From Falsiruegeria litorea R37 (GTDB taxonomy: Bacteria > Pseudomonadota > Alphaproteobacteria > Rhodobacterales > Rhodobacteraceae): a DNA stretch of 64,000 bases. The stretch is taken from NCBI RefSeq assembly GCF_900172225.1, contig NZ_FWFO01000001.1:1798001-1862000 (forward strand). The letters are read 5' to 3'. Below the pieces are notes generated by a model. That model worked only from the letters and a program-made list of their open reading frames with translations, did not search any database and was not told where the DNA came from. Below are positions 8,717 to 17,194 of the stretch, in pieces. Each line of letters opens with the position of its first letter. Positions within the stretch are counted from its first letter, which is position 1. The position numbers were made by a program, and so were the translations under genes.

Positions 8717-9014
8717 GGCGTGCCCTGCTGATTTGGCCGATAGGGGAACTGATCACAGAGCACAGCTGGTATGGAAATGCTACCCGATCCCTTGAGATGC
8801 TCGATGATTTGCTTGGATTTTCCTGGCGTCTGGCCAAAGGGGGGAAGCTCCCGCGCCCGCGCGGTCCTGACTGCGTCAGCACCACGAGCGGCCTTGGGCC
8901 GCGCGCCGCGCTTTGCGCGGTCCCGGCTTGGGTGCCGATTTCGCCCAAATCTGATATCGCTATGGCAAACCTGTTCACGTACAGGGCTTTGTCGATGGCT
9001 AGCAACTGTATTGT
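8717..9014. other. gene-free region flanking the IS relic
   Basis: No credible coding sequence. The centre (8851-8920) is an array of four short GC-rich hairpins, listed separately. The rest may include the 3' end of the IS110-like element, whose boundary I cannot place because this family lacks terminal inverted repeats. Confidence 0.5.
8851..8920. repeat. array of four short GC-rich palindromes (REP/BIME-like)
   Basis: Four perfect hairpins stand in a row: 8851-8864 (CCGCGC/GCGCGG, 2-nt loop), 8867-8879 (CTGAC/GTCAG, 3-nt loop), 8888-8902 (GCGGCC/GGCCGC, 3-nt loop) and 8906-8920 (CCGCGC/GCGCGG, 3-nt loop). The first and last have identical arms. The layout is that of extragenic palindromic elements, which are normally repeated across a genome. 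It lies between the TfoX-domain gene and the decayed transposase. Confidence 0.7.
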
Positions 9015-10018
9015 TCAGACGGTCTGGTAGGCCCAAATCTGGCGAGAATTGCAGAGTGCATTAACGATTGTCACGAGTTTCCGAGCGACAGCGGTGATGA
9101 CAACTTTGTGTGGCTTTCCGGCGGCACGCAGGCGATCCGCGAAGGGCTTGAGAACCGGATTGTGGTGGCTGGCAACGAGTACGGCCTGGAATAGGACGTG
9201 GCGCAATAGCATTCTGCCTGCGCCAATGGCACGTTTCCCGCGAAGGGCACCGCTGTCGTGCGCGATAGGAGCAAGGCCTGTGAGAGCTGCGGCCTGTTCG
9301 CCGGATATGTGCCCAAGTTCCGGCATTCATTGACCGGCAGTGCATTTCCAATGGAAATGTCACGAGAGGGACCGCTACGAGCATTGTGCTGGCGACAGGC
9401 CCAATGCCCGGAACTGAGCGTAAGATTTCGGAGGTCTCCGCAAGGCTTTCATCAGCCGCGATAATTTGCTCGATCTGGGCTACCAATTCAGCGATCTGAC
9501 GATCCAGAAGGTCTTTCACGTCGGCATCCATATCTGCAAACACTTCAGATGATCCCAGCTTTCCGTGCGCTTTGATCTGCGCCAGAAGCCGCCTGCGTGT
9601 TTCGACGATCTGCCCACGTTTGGACGCCAAGGCTCTGAGAAGACGTAACTTTTCATGCGGAAGGCTGCGCCCGGCATCTGGCCGGAACACCATGAACCGG
9701 GCAATCAGTTCGGCGACAATTCTGTCAGTCTTGGCCCATCTGCCTTGGCTGGCGGCGAAGGCTTTAACCTGTGCAGGCGGCAATTGCCGTGTTGCCAAAC
9801 CCGTCCCATCCAAAGTTGCCTATAACCGCCATTCCTGACCACCAGTGGCCTCGAAACAAACGAGCGCGTCCAGGTCCCGAGCCAGTCCGGCAACTTGCTT
9901 ATGACCCTCAATGTTGTTCGGGCACCCTCACACGCTTGCCATTGGGCAGGCAGTGAAGGTCCAGCCAGTCTCGACTAACATCTATTCCGACAATTGCCGC
10001 CGGTGTTACTTTGCTCAT
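9015..10018 (-). pseudogene. decayed IS110-family transposase
   Basis: Read on the minus strand from the ATG at 10018 the product begins MSKVTPAAIVGIDVSRDWLD, the DEDD/RuvC-like start of IS110 transposases, and continues through FEATGGQEW. The Transposase_20 segment SVPGIGPVAS and the end segment with GLAPIAHDSG follow. Three lesions break it: a one-base frameshift near 9915, an in-frame TAG at 9820-9822, and a short insertion near 9325-9370 that puts PELGHISG out of frame. Intact members of the family have about 310-340 codons, which fits the total span. AGGAAGAGG precedes the start. The element cannot make an active protein without reversion. Confidence 0.88.
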
Positions 10019-10200
10019 ACCCTCTTCCTACTGATCCGTGGTCCTTCGTGGCCACATGCAACAGTTCGAGATGATGAAGAGAGACGGTGCTGGCTCGCTA
10101 GGAAACGTGGTCACACCCACAAGGCTCAGACGCCATACACCGCCCCGTCAGCAACCTCGGCCAAGGTCGCTGACGGCGGCAACATAGCAAAGCTGAAATA
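10019..10200 (-). ncRNA. candidate relic bridge RNA / structured leader of the IS110-like element
   Basis: IS110-group elements encode a guide (bridge) RNA in the non-coding end upstream of the transposase. Here the 5' flank of the transposase start contains a long stem at 10145-10176 (about 12 paired bases with one mismatch and a 6-nt loop) and a smaller GTGG/CCAC stem at 10107-10120, with no ORF. Position and structure suit such an RNA, but the assignment is inference: I did not identify target- and donor-binding loops, and the element ends are unknown. Confidence 0.3.
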
Positions 10201-10334
10201 CAGAAGAGCTCAGGACCCTAGCGCCAACCGCCGAGCGCAGCGTGTGATGCCGTCATTTGGCCCTGCGACTTTCCTGACCTTGCGGTCGGCTAATTTCCTG
10301 TCCTATGCATGGCGCCAGGAGTTGGAGGGAAGTG

Positions 10335-11561
10335 ATGACAAACGTTTTGCCACCCGAGTCGGTGACCTCGCTGGATTTGACCAACCCCCCGCATGGGTTT
10401 CTGGACGATCCGTTCCCTTTCTACGACGCTCTGTTGACGTATGCGCCGGTGCTGCCTCAATCCGATGGATCCATCTTGCTCAGCCGTCACGCGGACTTGG
10501 ACCGGATTTATCGCGACACAAAACTCTATTCCTCGGACAAAAAAGCTGCCTTTGGTCCCAAGTTCGGAGTTGGATCGCCGCTGTTCGAGCATCATACAAC
10601 CTCGCTGGTGTTTTCCGACCCGCCGCTGCACACCCGCGTGCGCAAGATCATGACATCGGCTCTGACCCCTCGGGCGATTGCCAAAATGGAACCGGGGCTG
10701 ATCGCCACGGTTGATCACCTGTTGGACGGGCTGGCAGGCAAGGATCAGGTGGATTTGATCGAGGACTTCGCCTCGACCATCCCGATTCAGATCATCGGCA
10801 ACCTTCTGGACGTGCCGATGGCCGAACGTGGCCCGCTCAGGGATTGGTCGCTTGCGATCCTTGGGGCTTTAGAGCCATCATTGACCGAAGAACAACTGGC
10901 AACAGGGCATAAAGCCGTTGAAGAATTCAAAACCTATCTCGAAGACTTGGTGGCCCGACGTCGGGCCTTGCCAGGTGATATCGAAACCGATGTGTTGACC
11001 CGCTTGATCACCGGAGAGGGCGCTGATGGACAGTTGTCGGAAATCGAGCTTTTGCAGAATTGCATCTTCATTCTGAATGCGGGCCACGAGACAACCACGA
11101 ACCTGATCGGCAATGGCCTGGCGCTGCTCAACGATCATCCGGATCAACGTCGGCGCCTAATGGACGATCCCTCACTGCTTAACCCCGCGATCGAAGAAAT
11201 CTTGCGCGTCCGTTCGCCCAACCAGCTTGGCAATCGCGAAACCACCGCCGAGGTCGAGCTGGATGGCCGCACCATTCCCGCCGGCACCAACCTGCACTTG
11301 TGCATTGGCGCGGCCAACCGCGACCCGGCGGTTTTTGACGACCCAACGCGTTTTGACATCGCACGCAAGCCGAACCGACACCTGGCCTTTGCAGGTGGAC
11401 CGCATGTTTGCGTTGGCCTCACGCTTGCGCGGATGGAAGGGCGCATTGCCATTGGGCGGCTGTTGGATCGCTTTCCCGAGTATCGCCTGCGACCGGGGCG
11501 CATCCCTGGCGGTCGTCTCAGGTTTCGCGGCTATGCTGCGTTACCGTGCAAGATGAAGTGA
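10335..11561 (+). CDS. cytochrome P450 (bacterial class I type)
   Basis: 408 residues, normal for a soluble bacterial P450. The I-helix oxygen-activation motif AGHETT, the K-helix EEILR (ExxR) and the haem-binding loop FAGGPHVCVG with the thiolate ligand Cys at about 359 are all intact. It should hydroxylate an unknown small substrate using a ferredoxin and reductase, neither of which is encoded nearby. The open frame reaches ten codons further upstream, but the ATG at 10335 follows GGAGGGA and is preferred. The gene stands alone between an IS relic and a gene-free stretch, which suggests a mobile or accessory locus. Confidence 0.93.
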   Translation: MTNVLPPESVTSLDLTNPPHGFLDDPFPFYDALLTYAPVLPQSDGSILLSRHADLDRIYRDTKLYSSDKKAAFGPKFGVGSPLFEHHTTSLVFSDPPLHTRVRKIMTSALTPRAIAKMEPGLIATVDHLLDGLAGKDQVDLIEDFASTIPIQIIGNLLDVPMAERGPLRDWSLAILGALEPSLTEEQLATGHKAVEEFKTYLEDLVARRRALPGDIETDVLTRLITGEGADGQLSEIELLQNCIFILNAGHETTTNLIGNGLALLNDHPDQRRRLMDDPSLLNPAIEEILRVRSPNQLGNRETTAEVELDGRTIPAGTNLHLCIGAANRDPAVFDDPTRFDIARKPNRHLAFAGGPHVCVGLTLARMEGRIAIGRLLDRFPEYRLRPGRIPGGRLRFRGYAALPCKMK

Positions 11562-11997
11562 CGAAATGCAGAACTGCTTTCAGTGATTGGCTGACCCAGA
11601 GAACTGACCGGCACGGTGTTTGTTGCCGCAAGGGCGTCATTATGCGACCCGCGTGCTCCAGTGTGGACGAACAGCAATCAAACCGACATGGTTCAACATG
11701 TGGAGAGGCCTGCTGTCACAAGCTAAGGCAAGCTTTGGCGTAGCGATTGAAGCGATGGAACAGTGTTTGCAGTTACGATGGCATCCTCTGTGGTTTCCAG
11801 GATGAAAACGGGTCTTGGCCAAATGTCTCATAAAGAAACCCAATTCGTCGTTTTCTGTTCACGGACCAGAAGCAGCTTCTTAGTTTGGCAAGTCAGATGG
11901 GCTGGCGATGCGTTCGATTTCAATCCCACAGCAGCGATGGTACGGTGAGCGGTAGGCAACGTTCTTGGCTGGGCGATGTTGCGTCACCCGTCCCCAT
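11562..11997. other. intergenic region without recognisable gene
   Basis: About 435 bases between the P450 stop and the convergent histidine kinase stop. Short frames exist on both strands, but none has a ribosome binding site, a family motif or coding-like composition. It may be remnant DNA of the insertion zone; I could not identify an element or an RNA gene in it. Confidence 0.5.
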
Positions 11998-13362
11998 TCA
12001 CCGGGCGACCGTGATCAAAGTCGCCAGCCCAGGCGAGCAATTGCGTGCTTCAAATTGGCCGCCGTGCATCCGGGCGATGGCTGCGACAAGGGCCAGCCCT
12101 AGGCCCGAACTCTGGTCGCTGCGTGCAGGTTCCAATGTGACAAAGGGCTGCGACAGCCGGTCCAACTGATCGTCGGGCACGCCGGGTCCTTGATCGCGGA
12201 CGGTGAGTGAGACACAGTCGTCAGCTTGATCAAGCGAGACAGTAAGCGTGCTGCCAGCGGGGGCATACCGCAGGGCGTTTTCCAACAGGTTCGACAGGGC
12301 CTGGGCCAGAAGCGGTTTGTGGCCGGGGATCGGGGTCGCTTGGCCTTCAATGCTCAATGTCACGCCCTGATCCTGGGCCACGGGTTCATAGAATTCGGTC
12401 ACATCCCGCACCAGAGACACCAGGTCTACATCTTCGAACTCGTCCCGGCCCAAGCCCGCCTCGGCCCGCGAAATCTCGGTCAGTTGCGAAAACACGCGCA
12501 ACAGATGGTCGACTTCGGCCAGGGCACGGGCCGCATCGACCTCGCGCTCGGGCGCCACGCTTTCGGGATCCGTCAAACGCTCGACCCGTTGCCGCAATCG
12601 GCTGAGGGGGCTGCGCAGGTCATGCGCGATGGAGTTTGTGGTCATGCGCAGGTTGCCGATCAGCTCTTCGATCTTGTCGAGCATGTCATTCAGCGTCTGC
12701 GCCATCTGGTCGAATTCGTCGCCGCTGCCGCGCACCGGGATGCGCCGGGACAGATCGCCAGACACGATGTCATCCGCTGTCTGCGCAATGTCCGACAGGC
12801 GCGAGAACACAAGCCGCGTCAGCAGCCATCCGGTCAGCAGGCTGAGCGCCAGGGCGGCCAACAGCGCCAGGCCGACAGAGCGCAGCAGCACACGGTCGAA
12901 TTGTTGCCGGGCCGAGGCATCGCGCCCGACCAGCAGACGTTCGTAAAGGGGCAGGCGGATCGAGGCGGCCGAGATCGACACGTCATCTCCCGAGGACATG
13001 CGCGTCAGGTCCAGGTTCACCCAGCCCGAACCGGGTTCGATCCCGTCTGGCCATCGTGCAAGATTGCCGGCCAGCACGTTGCCTGACGCGTCAGTGAGCA
13101 GATAGAGCGCGTCGCGGTCTGCGGCGTCTTTGACGCGTCGGTCGATGGCCGCCATCAACCCGATGGTGCCAAGGCGCTCGTATTCGTCGCGCAGGCCCGC
13201 CAGTTCGGCAGTCACCACGCTGCGCGTCTCGTTTTCGATGGTGCGGTTGGCGGTGACATAGACCAGCCCCAGCACAAGCGCGGTCAGGGCGGTGCTCAAA
13301 ATCATGCTGGCCAACACCAACCGTGTGCGGGCGTTACGCCATAAGATCAGTGGCTTAGCCAT
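11998..13362 (-). CDS. sensor histidine kinase (EnvZ-like)
   Basis: 454 residues. Two membrane helices (about 15-37 and 163-186) flank a periplasmic sensor of about 125 residues. HAMP spans about 185-240, the HisKA H-box is SIAHDLRSPLSRL with phospho-acceptor His 247, and the ATPase domain has an N-box NLLENALRYAP and G-boxes near GPGVPDD and SSGLGLAL. It autophosphorylates and passes the phosphate to the response regulator encoded just upstream; its ATG lies inside the end of that gene, an overlap of eight bases. A DegP-type protease gene precedes the pair on the same strand, suggesting an envelope-stress role. The signal is unknown. Confidence 0.93.
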   Translation of the reverse strand: MAKPLILWRNARTRLVLASMILSTALTALVLGLVYVTANRTIENETRSVVTAELAGLRDEYERLGTIGLMAAIDRRVKDAADRDALYLLTDASGNVLAGNLARWPDGIEPGSGWVNLDLTRMSSGDDVSISAASIRLPLYERLLVGRDASARQQFDRVLLRSVGLALLAALALSLLTGWLLTRLVFSRLSDIAQTADDIVSGDLSRRIPVRGSGDEFDQMAQTLNDMLDKIEELIGNLRMTTNSIAHDLRSPLSRLRQRVERLTDPESVAPEREVDAARALAEVDHLLRVFSQLTEISRAEAGLGRDEFEDVDLVSLVRDVTEFYEPVAQDQGVTLSIEGQATPIPGHKPLLAQALSNLLENALRYAPAGSTLTVSLDQADDCVSLTVRDQGPGVPDDQLDRLSQPFVTLEPARSDQSSGLGLALVAAIARMHGGQFEARNCSPGLATLITVAR

Positions 13363-14035
13363 CGGACATCATGTAGCCGGCGCCGCGTACGGTTTCGATG
13401 AGCGGGGCATCAACCCCATCATCCACCGCGCGGCGGAGTTTCGAGATATGGACGTCAACGATGTTGGTGTTGGGATCGAAATGATATTCCCACACACCTT
13501 CGAGCAGCATGGTGCGCGAGATCACACGGTTTTTGCGGCGCAGGAAGAATTCCAGAATCTGGAATTCGCGGGGGGTCAGTGTCAGTTCGCGTCCCCCACG
13601 GGTAACGCGGCGCTTGAGCAAGTCCATTTCCAGATCACGGCAAGTGAGCATCGCGCTCTCTTCTGTGTCTTGCGGGCGGCGCAATAGGGCTTCGATCCGA
13701 GCGTGCAGTTCCTGGAACGAAAACGGTTTGACCAGATAGTCATCGGCGCCTGCGCGCAGGCCCTTGACCCGTTCATCGACGGCGCTCATCGCGGTCAGCA
13801 TCAGAACAGGTGTTTTCAGCCCGGCGGCCCGAATGGATTTGATCAGCGCCAGCCCATCCAACCCCGGCAGCATCCGGTCCAGCACAATCGCGTCAAAACC
13901 ACCGTCAGTGGCGTGATACAGCCCCTCACGCCCGTCGGGCGCGGTCTCGACGGTGAACCCTTCCTCGGCAAACCCTTTGGCCAGGAACTCGCGGGTGTCG
14001 GTGTCGTCTTCAACGATGAGGAGGCGGCGGCTCAT
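13355..14035 (-). CDS. OmpR-family response regulator
   Basis: 226 residues. The receiver domain has the acidic pair after LLIVED, phospho-acceptor Asp 53 in IVLDRMLPGLDG, the conserved Thr/Ser region MLTAMSA and the Lys in LVKPFSF. The C-terminal winged helix contains LTPREFQILEFFLRR and ends VRGAGYMM, which is diagnostic of OmpR/PhoB proteins. The frame is open 19 codons upstream, but the ATG at 14035 starts exactly at the receiver and follows a purine-rich stretch. It overlaps the histidine kinase gene downstream by eight bases and lies 188 bases after degP on the same strand, a gap holding a strong hairpin. Confidence 0.94.
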   Translation of the reverse strand: MSRRLLIVEDDTDTREFLAKGFAEEGFTVETAPDGREGLYHATDGGFDAIVLDRMLPGLDGLALIKSIRAAGLKTPVLMLTAMSAVDERVKGLRAGADDYLVKPFSFQELHARIEALLRRPQDTEESAMLTCRDLEMDLLKRRVTRGGRELTLTPREFQILEFFLRRKNRVISRTMLLEGVWEYHFDPNTNIVDVHISKLRRAVDDGVDAPLIETVRGAGYMMSDG

Positions 14036-14128
14036 GCGTGGATTATCCTTGTTCTGCCGGTATATACGCGGGCTTTTTTCGGGCGGCGTCAAGAGGGCGA
14101 ACCGGGCGCGGATGGGCGCGCCCGGTCG

Positions 14129-14164
14129 GTTCAGCGACCTGGGGACAGGTCACGGTCGCTGAAC
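14129..14164. promoter_or_regulatory. switchable inverted repeat between degP-like gene and response regulator
   Basis: An 11-bp perfect stem pairs 14129-14139 (GTTCAGCGACC) with 14154-14164. Inside it a second, mutually exclusive stem can form from GACCTG and CAGGTC with a GGGA loop (14136-14151). Both cannot exist at once. There is no T-run on the minus strand, so it is not a simple intrinsic terminator. It could attenuate read-through from the protease gene, protect mRNA ends, or serve as a regulator site. Confidence 0.5.
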
Positions 14165-14223
14165 GATGGGGCGCGCGGCGAACTCCCCGTACATCACGCG
14201 CGCCCGTCTGTGGTGAGGTTGGA

Positions 14224-15657
14224 TCAGGCGATCTCGACCGCGACAAACAGCTGATTGCCGCCACGATTGATCAGCACCAATGCCGGATCGGTTTTTTCGC
14301 TCTTCAGGGCCGCTTTTAGCTCTTTGGGCGTTTGGGTGTCCTGGCTGCCCAGCTTCACGATCACATCGCCCACGCGAAGACCTGCCTTGGCCGCAGCGCC
14401 CTCTTGGTTCAGCGAGGTGACGACCACGCCCGAGACATCCTTGCTGATGCCGATCTCGGCTCGCGCGGTGTCGGTCAGCGGTGCAACGGTGACACCCAGT
14501 TGCTTGCCCGAGGTTTCGTCAACCTGCGGCTCGATCTGGGCCGAAGCCATCTGATGCGTGCCGATGGTCACGGTCACCTGTTCCGGTTCGCCATTGCGGA
14601 GCACCTCGATGGTGCTGTCGGTGCCGGTTTTGGTCGCGCCGACCAGGCGGGGCAGATCGGCACTGGATTTCACCGGTTTGCCGTCAAAGCTCAGGATCAC
14701 GTCACCCGATTTCAGCGCGCCGTCTGCGGGGCTGTCGGTTACAACGTCCGAGACGAGCGCGCCGGTTGCGCCATCCAGGCCCAAGGCTGCCGCGATGTCG
14801 GGGCTGACGTTCTGGATCGACACGCCCAGCCAGCCGCGATCGACCTGACCGTCGTCGATCAGATCGGCCACGATGGTTTCGGCAATATTGGATGTGACCG
14901 CAAAGCCCAAACCGACCGAGCCGCCGGTGGGCGAGTAGATGGCCGAGTTCACGCCGATCACTTCGCCGTCCATGTTGAACAGCGGCCCGCCCGAATTGCC
15001 CTTGTTGATCGCCGCATCCGTCTGGATGAACTCGGCATAGGGCCCTTCGGAAATGTTGCGCCCCTTGGCCGATACGATGCCGGTGGTGACGGTTGAGCTC
15101 AGGCCGAACGGGTTGCCCACGGCGACCACGTCTTCGCCCACGCGGATCACGTCGCTGTCGCCCAGTTCGACTGCGGGCAGGGGGCCGCCCGCGTCGATCT
15201 GCAGCACGGCCAGGTCGGTCAACGGGTCGGCGCCCACGACGGTCGCCTCGAATTCGCGATCATCGGCCAGGCGCACGGTGACGGTGTCGGCCCCGTCGAT
15301 CACGTGGTGGTTGGTGACGATCAGGCCATCCTCTTCGAGAATAAAGCCGGATCCCAGACCTTGGCTCGGGCCACGGGGGCCGGGTTTCATGCCTTCGGGC
15401 ATGCCGAACTGGCGAAAGAACTCGCCGAACGGATGGTTTTCCAGACCACGGCCTTTCATGCTGGCCGGCTCGGTCGTGGCCTCCTGAGTGGCAAGGATGG
15501 TCACGACCGAGGGGCCGACCTCTTCGACCAGATCGGCCAGCGCTTCGTCGGCTGCAGCAGGCAGCGCGGTCGAGGCCAGCAACAAGGCCGAGAGGGCAGA
15601 GGCGCCCGCCCATCCGGGCAGGCCAGCGGTAAAGCGGGTGGTTTTGCGAATGCTCAT
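14224..15657 (-). CDS. DegP/HtrA-type periplasmic serine protease (Do family)
   Basis: 477 residues. A Sec signal peptide ends near LPAAADE. The trypsin-like domain has the catalytic triad His 118 (TNHHVID), Asp 148 (TDLAVL) and Ser 222 (GNSGGPLF), and is followed by two PDZ domains (starting near GWLGVSIQNV and near KQLGVTVAPL). Members of this family degrade or refold misfolded envelope proteins. AGGAGA precedes the ATG. The two-component pair lies directly downstream on the same strand, as in several Rhodobacteraceae, so the three genes may form a stress module. Whether it corresponds to DegP, DegQ or MucD cannot be told here. Confidence 0.93.
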   Translation of the reverse strand: MSIRKTTRFTAGLPGWAGASALSALLLASTALPAAADEALADLVEEVGPSVVTILATQEATTEPASMKGRGLENHPFGEFFRQFGMPEGMKPGPRGPSQGLGSGFILEEDGLIVTNHHVIDGADTVTVRLADDREFEATVVGADPLTDLAVLQIDAGGPLPAVELGDSDVIRVGEDVVAVGNPFGLSSTVTTGIVSAKGRNISEGPYAEFIQTDAAINKGNSGGPLFNMDGEVIGVNSAIYSPTGGSVGLGFAVTSNIAETIVADLIDDGQVDRGWLGVSIQNVSPDIAAALGLDGATGALVSDVVTDSPADGALKSGDVILSFDGKPVKSSADLPRLVGATKTGTDSTIEVLRNGEPEQVTVTIGTHQMASAQIEPQVDETSGKQLGVTVAPLTDTARAEIGISKDVSGVVVTSLNQEGAAAKAGLRVGDVIVKLGSQDTQTPKELKAALKSEKTDPALVLINRGGNQLFVAVEIA

Positions 15658-15766
15658 AGGTATCTCCTGTCATTGACCCAGGGGTGTGCCCCGGGGTTGA
15701 GACAAGGAATATTCCCGCCACCTGTGGATTGCCTGTTCGCAGGATTAAGGTTTCTTAATGTTGCGA

Positions 15767-17161
15767 TTATTTTGGCGGATGGGGTGTTTCGGCATCGCCA
15801 AGGTCCCAAAACAGCCCCGTCATCACCCGTCCGGCCTGCTGGCAGGTCGAGGCCAGCACATGCTCGTTGGGGGCGTGCTGATTACACCCGCGATAGGAAT
15901 GCGGCACCCAGATTGTGGGCAGGCCAAGCACCTCGGCGAAACACTCGTTGGGCAGTGAGCCGCCCAAATTCGGCAGCACATGCGGGCGCGCGCCCGTTGT
16001 GGCCTCGATGGAGCGAATGGCGAATTGCGCCCAAGGGTGGCCGGGATCCAAACGTGTGGCCGGGAATGCGCCGCCGTCCATGGGTCGGATTTTAACTTGT
16101 TGGTATCCGTGCGCGTCGAGGTGTTTTTGCAAGCTTGGCAGAATGTTATCGGCGTCCGTTCCCACCACATAGCGCAGCTGACAAGTGGCCGAGGCATGGC
16201 CCGAAATGGCGTTGACCGGGGCCTCGGGCTTGCCCGATTGCATGGCCAGAACGGCGAATGAGTTCCAGCCAAACACCCGCTCGGCCGGGGTTAGACCTGA
16301 CTCTCCCCAATCCGGGTCGATGTCAGGGTCTGATCCGTCGAAAGACGGCAAAGCGGCCAGTGTTTCCCGGATCGCAGGCGTCAGGCTGGTGGGGCGCCAT
16401 TCGGGGATGCGGATCTGTCCGCGCGCGTCGGTAATGGTCGACAGAGCCTGCGCCAGAATCATCGCCGGATCAGCGAGCAGACCGCCCCAATTGCCCGAAT
16501 GATGCGCACCCTCGCGCAGATCGACGCGCAGTTCAAAGCTCAATCCCCCGCGCGCGCCCATGAAGACGGTCGGCACATCCGGTTGCAGGCGCGGCCCGTC
16601 GGACGCGATCAGGACATCGGCTTTCAGCAGATCCTGATTGGCGGCGCAAAAGGCGTGCAGGCCAGGTGAGCCGATTTCCTCTCCCATTTCGATCAGCAGC
16701 TTGACGTTGAACCCAAGGCTTCCGCGCGCTTCGATCACAGAGGCTAAGGCATGCAGGTTGATCAGATGCTGCCCTTTGTTGTCGGCGCTTCCCCGGCCAT
16801 AAACGCGGTCGCCCAAGTGGGTCAGGGCAAAAGGCCCCAGCCCCTCTTGCCAGTCCTGACGCTGGCCATGGGTGACATCGCCATGGCCGTAGGACAGAAC
16901 AGTGGGCAGGGCGGGGTTTTCGATCCGCTCGGCGACCAGAAAGGCGCAGCCCGCCGGATTGGGATTGTCGTGCAGCGACCAAGTGAACCCCAGGGCCTGC
17001 AACATCGGCGGCAGAGCTTCGGTCAGGTACGGCATTAGCGCGTCCACATTGTCCGGCTTCTGGCTTTCGGTCTCCATCGACACCAGCCGTTCCAGATCGG
17101 CCCAGAACCGGCCATCGGCAAAACGGGTGTCACAAGAGGACAGGGCGGCGGTGCGGGACAT
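15767..17161 (-). CDS. M20 family metallopeptidase (dipeptidase-like)
   Basis: 464 residues, a typical length for M20 dipeptidases and carboxypeptidases with an inserted dimerisation domain. Metal ligands are recognisable: His 93 and Asp 95 in SYGHGDVT, Asp 127 in GRGSADNKGQ, and the catalytic/metal glutamates 161-162 in IEMGEEIGSPGL. The family hydrolyses dipeptides or N-acyl amino acids with two zinc ions. There is no signal peptide, so it is cytoplasmic. It is the third gene after the amidohydrolase and CobW-type genes on the minus strand, 33 bases after the latter, beside a peptide-type importer. Hydrolysis of imported oligopeptides is a sensible inference. Confidence 0.9.
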   Translation of the reverse strand: MSRTAALSSCDTRFADGRFWADLERLVSMETESQKPDNVDALMPYLTEALPPMLQALGFTWSLHDNPNPAGCAFLVAERIENPALPTVLSYGHGDVTHGQRQDWQEGLGPFALTHLGDRVYGRGSADNKGQHLINLHALASVIEARGSLGFNVKLLIEMGEEIGSPGLHAFCAANQDLLKADVLIASDGPRLQPDVPTVFMGARGGLSFELRVDLREGAHHSGNWGGLLADPAMILAQALSTITDARGQIRIPEWRPTSLTPAIRETLAALPSFDGSDPDIDPDWGESGLTPAERVFGWNSFAVLAMQSGKPEAPVNAISGHASATCQLRYVVGTDADNILPSLQKHLDAHGYQQVKIRPMDGGAFPATRLDPGHPWAQFAIRSIEATTGARPHVLPNLGGSLPNECFAEVLGLPTIWVPHSYRGCNQHAPNEHVLASTCQQAGRVMTGLFWDLGDAETPHPPK

Positions 17162-17194
17162 GGGAACCTCGGTGATGTGATCAGTGTGGCCAGA

